Shown: one piece after another, positions 23,654-34,269 of the stretch
How the letters are laid out: each line of letters begins with the position of its first letter
Numbering within the stretch: position 1 is the stretch's first letter
Assembly (NCBI RefSeq): GCF_000420725.1
Contig: NZ_ATVM01000001.1
Span: 1-64,000 of the forward strand
From: Marinococcus halotolerans DSM 16375
GTDB taxonomy: Bacteria; Bacillota; Bacilli; Bacillales; Marinococcaceae
DNA length: 64,000 nt
Direction of reading: 5' to 3'
Notes under the pieces: model-generated
Seen by the model: only the letters and a program-made list of their open reading frames with translations
Databases searched by the model: none
What the model was told of the DNA's origin: nothing
Program-made: the position numbers and the translations under genes

Positions 23654-23687
23654 AGCACCCTTCTAGCTTCTAGAGGGTGCTTTTTTA
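23654..23687 (+). terminator. Terminator of yneF
   Basis: AGCACCCTTCTAG / TAGAGGGTGCT stem with a CTTC loop followed by six T. Confidence 0.9.
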
Positions 23688-23708
23688 TCCATAGAGAGGG
23701 TGAGGCGA

Positions 23709-25460
23709 ATGCGCGCTTTTTGGGATTTGCGCTGGTTTTTCTGGCAGGAGCGCTTTAAGTACAGCTTCGGCATTCTGCTGCTTGTCATTGTGGCACTGCT
23801 GTCGCTTCTGCCGCCGTATGTGGTCGGGGTGGTGGTGGACGCCATCGAACAAAACCGCCTGACGACCGGAATGCTTGCCGGCTGGATGGGGGCGATGGTC
23901 GCGGCTGGAATATGCATGTACGTGCTCCGGTACGTATGGCGTATTATGATTTTTGGTTCCTCGCTCCATCTTGGCCGTACGCTTCGCTATAATCTGTATC
24001 AGCACTTTACGCGGATGAGCAGCGATTTTTTCGGGCGGAAGCGGACCGGGGATTTGATGGCGCATGCCACCAACGATATTACAGCGGTCCAGATGATGGC
24101 CGGACAGGGCGTGTTAACGATTGTGGACTCGCTCGTCATGGGAGGGTTCGTGGTTTTGGCCATGGCGGTTGGCATCAGCTGGCAGCTGACGCTGATTACG
24201 CTGTTGCCGATGCCGCTGATGGCGCTGTTGACGAGCTGGTACGGCCATCTGCTTCATCAACGGTTCGGTGCTGCCCAGCAGTCTTTTTCGCAGCTGAACA
24301 ACCGGACGCAGGAGAGCATTTCCGGCGTGAAGGTAACAAAAACGTTCGGCTACGAACAAGAAGACATCGAAGCATTTGATGAGCAGTCCCGTGACGTCGT
24401 AAATAAAAACGAGCGGGTCGCCCGCATTGATGCCCTGTTTGATCCGACGATCACGCTCATTATCGGCGTCTGCTATCTGCTTGCGATTGGGTTTGGGGCC
24501 GGGTATGTGACTGACGGAACCATTACCATCGGTCAGTTAACGACGTTCAGCGTCTATCTGGGCATGCTGATCTGGCCGATGCTTGCGTTCGGGTGGTTTT
24601 TTAACATTATTGAACGCGGCCACGCCTCGTATGACCGGATTCGCAGCCTGATGGCCGAACGGACCGATATTACCGACCAGAAAGCCGGAGTGGATAAAGT
24701 GCCGGCCGGGGCGGTGCAGATCGACATAGACGAATTTTCTTATCCGCGGGCGGAAACGAAAGCGCTGCACGACATTCACGTGTCGGTGCAGCCGGGACAG
24801 ACGATCGGGATCGTCGGGCGGACCGGCAGCGGGAAAACCACGCTTTTGCGGCTGCTTCTGCGTGAGCTGAAAAGCGGGGACGGAGCCATTACGATCGGCG
24901 GGACCCCGGCGGAGGCCTATTATCTGGACACGTACCGACTGGCGTTCGGAAACGTCCCGCAGGAGCATTTCCTGTTTTCGATGACGCTTGCAGACAATAT
25001 CGCGTTCTCAAATCCCGAAGCCACCCAGCAGGACATTCAGCGCGCGGCCGGGCTTGCAGCCATTCATGACGATATCGTGGCGCTTCCCTACGGCTATGCG
25101 ACAGCTGTCGGTGAGCGCGGCGTTACGCTTTCCGGAGGCCAGAAGCAGCGTATTTCGATTGCGCGGGCGCTTCTGCAGAATCCGGAAATCCTTATTCCGG
25201 ATGACGCTCTTTCCGCTGTGGACGCAAATACCGAGCAGCAGATCCTCGAAGCGCTGAAGCAGGAGCGGAGGGGAAAAACAACTTTTATCGTCACGCACCG
25301 CATGAGCACGGTAAAAGAAGCGGATGCGGTATGGGTAATGGAGCACGGCACCATTGTTGAGCACGGGTCCCATCGTGCATTAATGGAAGCCGAAGGCATT
25401 TATGCAGAAATGGTGAAGCGTGAAGAGCTGAAGGCCCAGGTGGAAAGGGGGGACCGCTGA
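23709..25460 (+). CDS. ABC exporter half-transporter A (degenerate catalytic site)
   Basis: 583 residues: about six membrane helices in the first 310 residues, then an ABC ATPase domain with Walker A GRTGSGKTT (near 370) and an intact signature LSGGQKQR (near 474). Walker B reads ILIPDDALSAVD: the catalytic Glu is Asp, as in the non-catalytic subunit of heterodimeric exporters such as BmrC (YheI). The partner gene overlaps by one base (TGATG). Together they likely export drugs or lipids. ATG 23709 is chosen for the GAGGGTGAGG upstream. Confidence 0.92.
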   Translation: MRAFWDLRWFFWQERFKYSFGILLLVIVALLSLLPPYVVGVVVDAIEQNRLTTGMLAGWMGAMVAAGICMYVLRYVWRIMIFGSSLHLGRTLRYNLYQHFTRMSSDFFGRKRTGDLMAHATNDITAVQMMAGQGVLTIVDSLVMGGFVVLAMAVGISWQLTLITLLPMPLMALLTSWYGHLLHQRFGAAQQSFSQLNNRTQESISGVKVTKTFGYEQEDIEAFDEQSRDVVNKNERVARIDALFDPTITLIIGVCYLLAIGFGAGYVTDGTITIGQLTTFSVYLGMLIWPMLAFGWFFNIIERGHASYDRIRSLMAERTDITDQKAGVDKVPAGAVQIDIDEFSYPRAETKALHDIHVSVQPGQTIGIVGRTGSGKTTLLRLLLRELKSGDGAITIGGTPAEAYYLDTYRLAFGNVPQEHFLFSMTLADNIAFSNPEATQQDIQRAAGLAAIHDDIVALPYGYATAVGERGVTLSGGQKQRISIARALLQNPEILIPDDALSAVDANTEQQILEALKQERRGKTTFIVTHRMSTVKEADAVWVMEHGTIVEHGSHRALMEAEGIYAEMVKREELKAQVERGDR

Positions 25461-27247
25461 TGCTGCACGAAGATAAAGTGTTAACCAAACAGGAGCAGCG
25501 GGCGATCGTGAAGCGGCTCTTAAAATACGCAGGAGTGCATAAACGGCTGCTGGCGTTTGCCTGTACGTTTCTCGTCATCGGGGTCGGGGCGGAGCTTCTC
25601 AGCCCGTATCTCGTAAAGATCTTTATCGACAGCTACGTGACACCGGGAGTGTTTCCGGCGGGTGAATTAACGTGGCTGGCGTCCATTTTTGCGGCAGCCA
25701 CCGTGCTTTCCGCGGTAATGGTGTATTTTCACACCTACTGGTTTCAGCGCATCGCCCTGAAAAGCATCCAGCAGATCCGGGTCGATGTGTTTTCGAGCGT
25801 CGAGGGCGCATCAATGCGTTTTTACGACCAGACGCCGTCCGGAGCGCTTGTGAGCCGGATCACCAACGACACCGAGCGGATCCGGGAGCTGTACATGGAG
25901 GTGCTCTCGACCTTTATCCAGAACGGGGTGTTTCTCGTCGGGGTGCTTATCGCCATGTTTTTTCTGGACGTCCGCCTGGCCGCCGCCGCGATACTGATTA
26001 TGCCGCTTCTGCTTCTTCTGATGATGCTCTACCGCCGCTACAGCGCCAGGTACTACGGCGAGATGAGTGGAAAGCTGAGCCGGCTGAACACGAAAATTAA
26101 CGAAAGCCTGCAGGGCATGTCGGTGATCCAGCTGTTCCGGCAGGAGAGCCGGATGAAGCAGGAATTTTCCGGGATCAATGACGCCCACTACGAAGCCGGG
26201 CTGAAAAGCATGAAAATCGACGGCCTGCTGCTTCGCCCGGCGATCGACCTCGTGTCGGTGCTGGCGCTCGTCGGCGTACTGTCGTATTTTGGCATTTTAT
26301 CCATGGAAGGGGCGGTGCAGGTCGGGGTGATTTATGCCTTCGTCAACTATTTTGAGCGCTTCTTCGAACCGGTGAATGAAATCATGCAGCAGATGTCGCT
26401 GTATCAGCAGTCGATTGTGTCCGCCGGCCGGGTGTTTCATTTAATGGATGTGACCGGCCAGGAATCAGCAGTCGCCCGGGACCGGCAGACCGGGGAGGCG
26501 TCAGAGAGCGGAGAGATTGAGTTTGACCACGTGACGTTCAGCTATGACGGCGAGCATCCGGTCCTCCGGGACATTAACCTGTCGGTCAAAGAAGGCGAAA
26601 CCATTGCAATTGTCGGCCACACCGGCAGCGGCAAAAGCTCCATCATTAACCTGCTGCTCCGGTTTTACGAACACGATGCCGGTACCATTTTCCTCGGCGG
26701 AAAGGAGCTGCAGCGCTGGCCGGAGCAGGCGCTGCGCCGCCACGTTGGCCTCGTGCTGCAGGATCCGTTTTTGTTTACCGGCACGGTGCGCGAAAACATT
26801 GAGATGCACAACCACGGACTAAGCGATGAGGACGTGCGGCAGGCAGCTGCTTTTGTCGGCGCGGATCAGTTTATTGAAGCACTACCGAACCAGTACGACG
26901 AGCAGGTGGGCGAGCGGGGAAGCTCGTTTTCAAACGGCGAAAAACAGCTGATTACGTTTGCCCGTACCGTGGCCCATGACCCGAAGGTGCTCGTGCTCGA
27001 TGAAGCAACGGCCAACATTGACAGCGAAAGTGAAGCGGTGATCCAGCAGGCGCTTGCGAACCTCGTGGAGAACCGGACAACCATCATGATCGCTCACCGG
27101 CTGTCCACGATCCGGCATGCCGACCAGATTATCGTGCTGCACCAGGGCGAAATCGCCGAACGCGGCACGCACCAGGAGCTGCTTGCCTCCGGGGGGCTGT
27201 ATGAGAAAATGTACCGGCTGCAGCATGAAAATGAAGAGGTGCTGTAA
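25460..27247 (+). CDS. ABC exporter half-transporter B (catalytic)
   Basis: 595 residues, membrane domain then ATPase. Walker A GHTGSGKSS (near 386) and Walker B VLVLDEATANID carry the catalytic Glu, but the signature is FSNGEKQ rather than LSGGQ. With subunit A this gives one complete nucleotide site (Walker A/B of B with LSGGQ of A) and one degenerate site, the BmrC/BmrD (YheI/YheH) arrangement. Translation is coupled through the ATG overlapping the upstream stop. A long hairpin terminator follows. Confidence 0.92.
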   Translation: MLHEDKVLTKQEQRAIVKRLLKYAGVHKRLLAFACTFLVIGVGAELLSPYLVKIFIDSYVTPGVFPAGELTWLASIFAAATVLSAVMVYFHTYWFQRIALKSIQQIRVDVFSSVEGASMRFYDQTPSGALVSRITNDTERIRELYMEVLSTFIQNGVFLVGVLIAMFFLDVRLAAAAILIMPLLLLLMMLYRRYSARYYGEMSGKLSRLNTKINESLQGMSVIQLFRQESRMKQEFSGINDAHYEAGLKSMKIDGLLLRPAIDLVSVLALVGVLSYFGILSMEGAVQVGVIYAFVNYFERFFEPVNEIMQQMSLYQQSIVSAGRVFHLMDVTGQESAVARDRQTGEASESGEIEFDHVTFSYDGEHPVLRDINLSVKEGETIAIVGHTGSGKSSIINLLLRFYEHDAGTIFLGGKELQRWPEQALRRHVGLVLQDPFLFTGTVRENIEMHNHGLSDEDVRQAAAFVGADQFIEALPNQYDEQVGERGSSFSNGEKQLITFARTVAHDPKVLVLDEATANIDSESEAVIQQALANLVENRTTIMIAHRLSTIRHADQIIVLHQGEIAERGTHQELLASGGLYEKMYRLQHENEEVL

Positions 27248-27277
27248 AAGAGCGAATAATTGCGAGCCGCCGCTGCG

Positions 27278-27327
27278 GGGTGTATCATAAAGGCAGGAAA
27301 GCCTTCATGTGATACACCCTATTTTTA
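27278..27327 (+). terminator. Long hairpin terminator after the exporter operon
   Basis: GGGTGTATCA (27278-27287) pairs with TGATACACCC (27310-27319); inside, AAGGC pairs with GCCTT. A T-rich tail follows. The stem is longer than usual for this genome. Confidence 0.8.
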
Positions 27328-27347
27328 TAGAAAGGAAGGCGGCCGAA

Positions 27348-27860
27348 GTGAGCACACTGCTGATTATTACGACCCTCACGGCCTTTTTTATGGCTTCTGT
27401 CGTGATTGTTATCCGCATGAAAGCCATCAAGCAGCCCGCGACTTTTAAAAAAATCGTGCTGCCGCCGTTTTTTATGGCGACGGGAGCGCTGATGTTTGTT
27501 TATCCGCCGGCGCGGCCAACCGGACTGGAAGTCGGCGAGGCGCTCCTCGTCGGATTTATTTTCTCCTTTCTGCTGATGGCCACCACGTCGTTTGAAATAA
27601 GGGAGCGCCGGATTTTTGTGCGCCGGTCCAAAGCCTTTTCCTTTATTCTGGTCGGCCTGTTAATCGTACGTACGATTATTAAGCTGATCATCGGCGATGC
27701 CATTGAGCCGGCGGTGCTTGCCGGAATGTTTTTCCTGCTGGCCTTTGCCATGCTTGTGCCGTGGCGCGTCTACATGGCCGTGAAATACAAACAGCTTGAA
27801 AAGGTTCTTCAGCGGGACCCGGAGCCTGAGAGCTCTGTATCCTCCCGCCATTCATCTTAA
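27348..27860 (+). CDS. ccdC: CcdC-like membrane protein
   Basis: 170 residues from a GTG with AAAGGAAGG upstream (earlier starts lie inside the terminator). Four to five hydrophobic helices: LLIITTLTAFFMASVVIVI, IVLPPFFMATGALMFVYP, ALLVGFIFSFLLMATT, FILVGLLIVRTIIKLII, VLAGMFFLLAFAMLVPW. The pattern and position between tkt/yneF and aconitase fit CcdC (YneJ, DUF1453), linked to cytochrome c maturation in Bacillus though not essential for it. Its usual ccdA partner is not in the window. Confidence 0.85.
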   Translation: MSTLLIITTLTAFFMASVVIVIRMKAIKQPATFKKIVLPPFFMATGALMFVYPPARPTGLEVGEALLVGFIFSFLLMATTSFEIRERRIFVRRSKAFSFILVGLLIVRTIIKLIIGDAIEPAVLAGMFFLLAFAMLVPWRVYMAVKYKQLEKVLQRDPEPESSVSSRHSS

Positions 27861-27878
27861 GGAAAGGGAGAAGTGCCG

Positions 27879-28316
27879 ATGTCAAACGATGTAAATGAAC
27901 ACCTGCAAAATGAAATTCATGGCAAAAAACTGCCCAATGAAGCGGAGCGGCGTCTGTATCTCGATACGTACCGGGAACGCGTTATCCTTGCGCTGACGAA
28001 AAAACAGGTGATGGAAAAAGGCATACGCCAGGAAGTGCTGAATGCGATGCATGACCGGAAGGCGAAAGAAGTGTTGGTCGACGGTCACCTGAGCCTCGAA
28101 GCGCTGCGGCCGTACCGGAAAGCAGCCGAAACCCGGCGCGTACCTTACCGGCGCGTCACGCTCGACGACCCGGAGGGCACCTACGGCCTGGTCGTCACCT
28201 CCGACACGGCCATTAACCGTGAGGACGTGTTTGCCGAGGATGAGCCGGAAGAGAACAGCGGAGAAGCAGCCGCGGGAGAGAAAAAACCGTGGTGGAAAAA
28301 GCTGCTTGGCATCTGA
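27879..28316 (+). CDS. YueI-like protein (DUF1694)
   Basis: 145 residues. LDTYRERVILALTKKQVMEKGI, then LVDGHLSLEALRPYRKAAETRRVPYRRV and GLVVTSDTAIN match the YueI/DUF1694 family, small cytoplasmic proteins of unknown function. A Lys-rich end (EKKPWWKKLLGI) follows an acidic linker. The ATG 27879 is preferred over GTG 27873 for ribosome-binding-site spacing. It starts 18 bases after ccdC and is probably in the same operon. Confidence 0.8.
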   Translation: MSNDVNEHLQNEIHGKKLPNEAERRLYLDTYRERVILALTKKQVMEKGIRQEVLNAMHDRKAKEVLVDGHLSLEALRPYRKAAETRRVPYRRVTLDDPEGTYGLVVTSDTAINREDVFAEDEPEENSGEAAAGEKKPWWKKLLGI

Positions 28317-28477
28317 AAAACGAAAAAGAGGCAAGCGTTTTCCGAATTTTTATCCGAAAATATTTATCTTTGAGGAAAGTTTTGCTATTCTATGAAAGTG
28401 GGTCGAGAAACAGATCAGGAAAGGCGGCAGTGAAGTAATACAGCTGCAGGCCTTTCTGCTTATCCTCATCTACTTTT

Positions 28478-28506
28478 TCGACAACGTTATTGGATTGTTG
28501 TATAAT
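28478..28506 (+). promoter_or_regulatory. SigA-type promoter of aconitase
   Basis: TCGACA (28478-28483), 17-base spacer, TATAAT (28501-28506), with the ribosome-binding site AAGGAGGGG shortly downstream. Start predicted near 28513. Confidence 0.75.
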
Positions 28507-28528
28507 AGATCAAGAAGGAGGGGTACAT

Positions 28529-31267
28529 ATGGCTCAAAATCAAGACGTATTCAATGCTCGCAAGGCTTTTGAATCGAATGGCAAAACGTATCACTACTAC
28601 GACATTAAAGCTATTCAGGATGCAGGAGTCGGCGATGTATCGAAGCTGCCATATTCCATTCGTGTGCTGCTCGAATCTGTACTAAGACAGTTGGACGGAC
28701 ACGTAATTAAACAGGAACACGTAGAAAGCTTAGCAAAATGGGGTTCGGAAGAAGGATCCAAGTATGACGTACCATTCAAACCATCCCGCGTTATCCTCCA
28801 GGACTTTACCGGGGTTCCGGCAGTCGTGGACCTTGCATCACTGCGAAAAGCAATGAATGATTTTGGGGGAGACCCGGATGTCATCGACCCGGCGATTCCG
28901 GTTGATCTTGTGGTGGACCACTCGGTACAGGTGGACCGTTACGGTACTAATGACTCGTTAAACCAGAACATGAACTTTGAATTTTCGAGAAACGAAGAGC
29001 GCTACAAGCTCCTCAGCTGGGCGACCAAAGCGTTTAACAACTACAGCGCTGTGCCGCCGGCTACAGGCATTGTGCACCAGGTGAACCTGGAATATCTTGC
29101 CTCCGTCGTACACACGAAGGAAACTGAAAACGGCGAAGTGGACACGTATCCGGATACGCTCGTCGGTACGGACTCCCACACGACCATGATCAACGGCCTC
29201 GGCGTGCTTGGCTGGGGTGTTGGCGGTATCGAAGCGGAAGCGGGCATGCTGCAGCAGCCATCCTACTTCCCGGCACCGGAAGTGGTCGGAGTTCGTCTCG
29301 TAAACTCCCTGCCGAATGGTTCAACAGCGACAGACCTGGCGCTGCGCGTTACCCAGCGGCTCCGGGAAACGAACGTTGTCGGCAAATTTGTAGAATTCTT
29401 CGGCGAAGGTCTGGCGGAAATGCCGCTTGCTGACCGGGCGACGATTTCTAACATGGCACCGGAATACGGCGCGACCTGTGGATTCTTCCCGGTTGACGAA
29501 GAAGCGCTCAACTATCTGCGTCTGACCGGCCGCGACGAAGAGCATGTGCAGCTTGTTAAAGACTACTGCAAGCACAACCACATCTTCTTTGATCCATCCG
29601 AAAAAGAACCGCAGTTCACCCAGGTGATTGAAATTGACCTCGCGGAGATTGAACCAAGCCTGAGCGGACCGAAGCGCCCGCAGGACCTGATTACTTTATC
29701 CGACATGAAAAAACAGTTCAATGAAGCGCTGACGGCTCCAGCCGGCAACCAGGGATTCGGCCTGTCTCCGGAGGAGATCGACAACGAAGCGACAATCGAA
29801 CATCCAAACGGCAAAACGTCGACGATGAAAACCGGGGCGCTCGCCATCGCAGCCATCACAAGCTGTACGAACACGTCCAATCCATACGTGATGATCGGTG
29901 CAGGCCTTGTCGCCCGTAACGCGGTGGAGAAAGGGCTTGAAGTACCGGAATACGTTAAAACGTCGCTCGCGCCGGGTTCCAAAGTTGTGACCCGCTATCT
30001 CGACGATTCCGGCCTGATGCCGTATCTGAACGATCTCGGGTTTAACCTGGTCGGCTACGGCTGCACGACATGTATCGGTAACAGCGGCCCGCTGCTCGAA
30101 GAGATCGAAAAAGGGATCACAGACAGCGATCTCCTTGTTTCCTCTGTACTGAGCGGTAACCGTAACTTTGAAGGACGGATCCACCCGCTCGTCAAAGCCA
30201 ACTACCTGGCATCGCCGCCGCTCGTTGTAGCTTACGCGCTGGCTGGTACGGTGGACTTTGATATGTACCGTGATTCATTCGGCAAGGATAAAGACGGCAA
30301 CGACGTATACTTCAACGACCTGTGGCCGTCCGCGACCGAAATCAAAGACTTTATCACGCAAAACGTGTCTCCGGACCTCTTTAAAGAAGAGTACGAGAAT
30401 GTCTTTGACAATAACGAGCGCTGGAACGAGCTGCAATCGGACGAAAATGCGCAGCTGTACGACTTTGACGATGAGTCCACGTACATTCAGAACCCGCCGT
30501 TCTTTGAAGAAATGTCCAAGGAGCCGGAAGATATTAAACCGTTGGCTGCTCTGCGGGCCGTGGCGAAATTCGGCGACTCGGTTACGACCGACCACATTTC
30601 CCCGGCAGGGTCCATCGCAAAGGACAGCCCGGCCGGCCGCTACCTGATGGAAAAAGGCCTCAAGCCGGCGCAGTTTAACTCGTACGGCTCCCGCCGCGGT
30701 AACCACGAAGTGATGATGCGCGGAACGTTCGCCAACATCCGGATTAAAAACCAGCTGGCGCCTGGCACAGAAGGCGGTTATACGACCTACTGGCCAAACG
30801 GCGAAGTGCTGTCCATCTATGATGCAGCGATGAAATACAAAGAGGAAAACACTGGCCTGCTTGTAATGGCCGGCAAAGATTACGGCATGGGAAGCTCCCG
30901 TGACTGGGCAGCGAAAGGAACAAACCTGCTCGGCATTAAGACTGTTATTGCGGAAAGCTTCGAGCGTATTCACCGCAGTAACCTTGTGCTGATGGGCGTG
31001 CTCCCGCTGCAGTTCCAGGAAGGGGAAAACGCTGATTCTCTTGGCTTGACCGGAGAAGAGCAGTTCGATGTGAAAATTGATAATACCGTAAAACCGCATG
31101 ACATGATAGACGTCGTTGCTACTGACCAGGACGGCAAAACGACTACCTTCCAGGTGGTTGCCCGTTTTGACAGTGACGTTGAGATGGATTACTATCGTCA
31201 CGGTGGTATTTTGCAGATGGTTCTCCGTAACAACCTTGAAGCGGCAGAAGCAAAACGCAATCAGTAA
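28529..31267 (+). CDS. acnA: Aconitate hydratase (aconitase A)
   Basis: 912 residues; ATG after AAGGAGGGG. The [4Fe-4S] ligands are visible in [10 protein letters not shown] and [13 protein letters not shown], and the swivelling C-terminal domain carries [10 protein letters not shown]. It converts citrate to isocitrate in the TCA cycle; in B. subtilis the same protein (CitB) also binds iron-responsive RNA elements when its cluster is lost. Monocistronic with a clear promoter and terminator. In B. subtilis citB lies in the same neighbourhood. Confidence 0.98.
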   Translation: MAQNQDVFNARKAFESNGKTYHYYDIKAIQDAGVGDVSKLPYSIRVLLESVLRQLDGHVIKQEHVESLAKWGSEEGSKYDVPFKPSRVILQDFTGVPAVVDLASLRKAMNDFGGDPDVIDPAIPVDLVVDHSVQVDRYGTNDSLNQNMNFEFSRNEERYKLLSWATKAFNNYSAVPPATGIVHQVNLEYLASVVHTKETENGEVDTYPDTLVGTDSHTTMINGLGVLGWGVGGIEAEAGMLQQPSYFPAPEVVGVRLVNSLPNGSTATDLALRVTQRLRETNVVGKFVEFFGEGLAEMPLADRATISNMAPEYGATCGFFPVDEEALNYLRLTGRDEEHVQLVKDYCKHNHIFFDPSEKEPQFTQVIEIDLAEIEPSLSGPKRPQDLITLSDMKKQFNEALTAPAGNQGFGLSPEEIDNEATIEHPNGKTSTMKTGALAIAAITSCTNTSNPYVMIGAGLVARNAVEKGLEVPEYVKTSLAPGSKVVTRYLDDSGLMPYLNDLGFNLVGYGCTTCIGNSGPLLEEIEKGITDSDLLVSSVLSGNRNFEGRIHPLVKANYLASPPLVVAYALAGTVDFDMYRDSFGKDKDGNDVYFNDLWPSATEIKDFITQNVSPDLFKEEYENVFDNNERWNELQSDENAQLYDFDDESTYIQNPPFFEEMSKEPEDIKPLAALRAVAKFGDSVTTDHISPAGSIAKDSPAGRYLMEKGLKPAQFNSYGSRRGNHEVMMRGTFANIRIKNQLAPGTEGGYTTYWPNGEVLSIYDAAMKYKEENTGLLVMAGKDYGMGSSRDWAAKGTNLLGIKTVIAESFERIHRSNLVLMGVLPLQFQEGENADSLGLTGEEQFDVKIDNTVKPHDMIDVVATDQDGKTTTFQVVARFDSDVEMDYYRHGGILQMVLRNNLEAAEAKRNQ

Positions 31268-31279
31268 TTGCTTAAAAGA

Positions 31280-31303
31280 AGGCCCCGGTCCGCCGGGGCT
31301 TTC
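31280..31303 (+). terminator. Terminator of acnA
   Basis: GGCCCCGG-TCCG-CCGGGGC stem followed by TTTC. Confidence 0.75.
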
Positions 31304-31463
31304 GTTTGAAAGGCATTTAAAATTTCACATACCGTAATGATAAAATTTGTCACACATTCTTCAACCTCTTATAATAAAAATAAGGACTAATGCGTGTTCA
31401 ACCAGGGAATACGATAAAGATGACAACTCATTTTCGTCCTTTTCCCGATAGGGGGTGCCTTTA

Positions 31464-33827
31464 TTGCAAATTAACGAGCAAAATAACATTTACGATATAA
31501 TCGATAGATGGGAAAAAGAAGAAAATAATATTACGGTCAAACGGGCCTACGAGTGCATCCGGACGCTCGAAGAAAACGAGCAGCCCTCCGGCTGCGCCCG
31601 CGTATATGCGCTGATGGCCAGAGACCGGTGGAAGCACCAGCGCCGGTTTGATCCGATGATCCGCAACTGGCTGCAAAAAGCAGAGGAGCTCGACGATTCG
31701 GTGCCGCTTCTGCAGCAGCTGCGGCCGATGGAGCGGATCGACAGCATCCAGGAAAACATTCTGGACACCCAGCTGACGCCGCTGCGCGAAACGGATCCGG
31801 CGTCGGCCCGCTACCGCGTGGCTGAACAGCTGCGCGAGCAGTGCCGCCAGATGATTCAGTATCTCGATGACACGCTTGACACGTGGAATCCGGAAGAATT
31901 GACAGTGGACTTTTTGAACGTGGTGGAAAACGAACACCTGCGCGAGCTCCCGTTTCTGCTTGAAAACATCAAGCAGGCGTGCGAACGGCTGGCGTCGAGT
32001 GCCCAGGCCTATATGGATACGGCGTCGGGGTCGTTTTATTCTCCTGAAGCCGTTCGCGAAATTAAAGAAGCGATCAGCCATGTGGAGCAGCTGAAGGAAA
32101 AATGGAACGAGGCGTCGAGCTCCCTCACGAAGGTGGGCGAGGAGTATGCCGACCCGCTTGAAGAGCTCAATGACATGATCGGGCTTCACGGCGTGAAGTC
32201 CCGCGTGCATAACATGTATCATTATCTGCAGTATCAGAAGCGGCGCAAGGAGCAGGGATACCAGTGGAAGGATGAACGAAGCCTTCATATGATCCTGACG
32301 GGAAACCCCGGCACGGGTAAAACCATGCTCGCCCGCCTGCTGGCTAAAATTTATCACCAGCTCGGCCTGCTGCAGCGCGATGAAGTGCTCGAAACCGACC
32401 GTTCGCGTCTCGTCGGCTCGTACGTCGGCCAGACCGAGGAAAAAACAATGGCGCTGATCAAGGAAGCGGTCGGCGGCGTTCTGTTCATTGATGAAGCCTA
32501 CAGCTTAAAACGCGAGGGCATGGCTGGAAACGACTTTGGACAGACGGCGATTGATACCCTGGTTTCTGCCATGACGAGCGGGGAATACGCCGGTACGTTT
32601 GCCGTTATTCTGGCCGGCTACCCGGAAGAAATGCGGCAGTTTCTGCACGCCAATCCGGGACTTCGCAGCCGGTTTCCGGAAAGCAACCATATTCATCTGC
32701 CCGACTACAGCATGGATGAGCTGATGGAAATTGGAGAAAAGGTTGCGCTTGAAAATGACTTTTTCCTGAGCGAGGAAAGCAAACGGGTCCTTGAAGAGCG
32801 GATCGAAAAAGAACAGGTGGACGAAACGTTTGGCAACGGCCGGACCGTGAAAAATATTGTGCTCGACAGCATTTTCCAGAAAGGGGCGGCGATCGGCAAC
32901 CAGGACTATATCGGCATCGATGACTTTTCGCTGCTGACGGCCGATGACATTCAGGAGCCTGAAGGCGAACAGTCGAAGGACAAACGCTCTGCCGTCCAGC
33001 AGCTCGATGACTTTATCGGCCTTGACCATGTGAAGCAGGAAATGAAAAAGCTGGCCTCCTTTATCCGTGTGCAGCAGCAGCGCCGCGAAGAAGGCGCGCC
33101 GACTGTGCCGATTCAGCTCCATACCGTGTTTTCCGGGCCGCCGGGCACCGGCAAGACGACGCTTGCCCAGGTGTATGCCGGTATCCTGAAGGAATACGGG
33201 TTTTTAAAGCGCGGCCACTGCATCGTAGCCGGCCGCAGCGACCTGGTCGCCGAGTACGTCGGCCAGACAGCCGCGAAAACGAAACGCAAGGTCCGCGAAG
33301 CCCTCGGCGGGGTACTGTTTATTGACGAAGCGTACGCCCTGATGTCGAGTTCGCGGAGTGACTTCGGCCGCGAAGCGATGGATACCCTCGTCGAAGAAAT
33401 GACCAAGCACGACGAAAATCTGGTGGTTGTGCTTTCCGGCTATCCGGAGCCGATGAAGCAGCTGCTTGAAATGAATCCGGGTCTTGAATCCCGCTTTAAA
33501 AAAACCTTTTACTTCCCGCCGTACACGCCGGAGGATCTGGCAGAGATCACAGAGCGTTCGGTGGAGCGTTTTGGCTATCATTTTGAGCCGGAGGCGCGCG
33601 AGCTGCTTGAAAGCAGATACGCCGTTTCCAACACGGACGGCAACGCCCGGCTCGCCGAAGACGTGGCCGAAGAAATCTTTCAGCAGCAGGCCTTCCGGCT
33701 GTTCCAGTCGGAGGAAAACGATGAAGACCTGCACGAGCTGACGGCTGAAGACGTGAAGCATGCGCTTGAAGTACGGGTGAAATCTGAAGGAGAAGAAGGA
33801 CATGAAGAGCGTTCATACACCAATTGA
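31464..33827 (+). CDS. Tandem AAA+ ATPase, SpoVK/CbbX-like
   Basis: 787 residues from TTG 31464 (AGGGGGT upstream; GTG 31455 overlaps that site). A helical N-terminal region of about 240 residues is followed by two AAA+ modules, each with Walker A (TGNPGTGKTM, SGPPGTGKTT) and Walker B (GGVLFIDEAYSL, GGVLFIDEAYAL). Both look active. The closest families are SpoVK and CbbX, which remodel proteins; tandem versions are found in various bacteria with unknown targets. It overlaps the thioesterase gene downstream by 26 bases, so translation is coupled. Confidence 0.85.
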   Translation: MQINEQNNIYDIIDRWEKEENNITVKRAYECIRTLEENEQPSGCARVYALMARDRWKHQRRFDPMIRNWLQKAEELDDSVPLLQQLRPMERIDSIQENILDTQLTPLRETDPASARYRVAEQLREQCRQMIQYLDDTLDTWNPEELTVDFLNVVENEHLRELPFLLENIKQACERLASSAQAYMDTASGSFYSPEAVREIKEAISHVEQLKEKWNEASSSLTKVGEEYADPLEELNDMIGLHGVKSRVHNMYHYLQYQKRRKEQGYQWKDERSLHMILTGNPGTGKTMLARLLAKIYHQLGLLQRDEVLETDRSRLVGSYVGQTEEKTMALIKEAVGGVLFIDEAYSLKREGMAGNDFGQTAIDTLVSAMTSGEYAGTFAVILAGYPEEMRQFLHANPGLRSRFPESNHIHLPDYSMDELMEIGEKVALENDFFLSEESKRVLEERIEKEQVDETFGNGRTVKNIVLDSIFQKGAAIGNQDYIGIDDFSLLTADDIQEPEGEQSKDKRSAVQQLDDFIGLDHVKQEMKKLASFIRVQQQRREEGAPTVPIQLHTVFSGPPGTGKTTLAQVYAGILKEYGFLKRGHCIVAGRSDLVAEYVGQTAAKTKRKVREALGGVLFIDEAYALMSSSRSDFGREAMDTLVEEMTKHDENLVVVLSGYPEPMKQLLEMNPGLESRFKKTFYFPPYTPEDLAEITERSVERFGYHFEPEARELLESRYAVSNTDGNARLAEDVAEEIFQQQAFRLFQSEENDEDLHELTAEDVKHALEVRVKSEGEEGHEERSYTN

Positions 33828-34269
33828 AGTACGATATGCTGAAACGGACCAGATGGGCATCGTCCATCACGGCTCCTATGTGGTATGGTGCGAAATCGGA
33901 CGCACACACCATATGAAGGAGATGGGCTTTTACTATCCGGATATTGAAAGGGCCGGCTATTTGTTTCCGGTGCTCAGCATTAATATCGATTACGAAACGC
34001 CGGCCGTCTACGGCGAGGATGTGGAAATTGAAACGTGGATTGATTCTTATGACGGAGTGCGTGTAAAATATGGGTATATTGTGACTAACGCTAAAAACGA
34101 GACGTGCATCCGGGCGTTTTCAAGCCACGTGTGCGTCCGCAAGGAAACGTTCAAACCGGTGGCTATCCGAAGGGCACTGCCGGACTGGCACGAGGCATAC
34201 AACCGGCTGGCGGCGTCCACAGCCGCCGGGTCTGCCAAAGGCGGTGGAGATGATGGCATTTGGCATTAA
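33802..34269 (+). CDS. yneP: YneP-like acyl-CoA thioesterase (4HBT)
   Basis: 155 residues. Hotdog-fold 4HBT signature: VRYAETDQMGIVHHGSYVVWCEIGRTHHM, with the catalytic Asp in the ETDQMG context, followed by FPVLSINIDYETPAVYGEDVEIET. It hydrolyses acyl-CoA thioesters; the physiological substrate is unknown. It overlaps the AAA+ gene upstream by 26 bases and the next gene by 17 bases, so the three form a tight operon. YneP lies near aconitase in B. subtilis too. Confidence 0.9.
   Translation: MKSVHTPIEVRYAETDQMGIVHHGSYVVWCEIGRTHHMKEMGFYYPDIERAGYLFPVLSINIDYETPAVYGEDVEIETWIDSYDGVRVKYGYIVTNAKNETCIRAFSSHVCVRKETFKPVAIRRALPDWHEAYNRLAASTAAGSAKGGGDDGIWH

Noticed and set aside
30275-31201. 308-codon frame antisense to aconitase
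   Set aside because: Same composition effect; no start signals.
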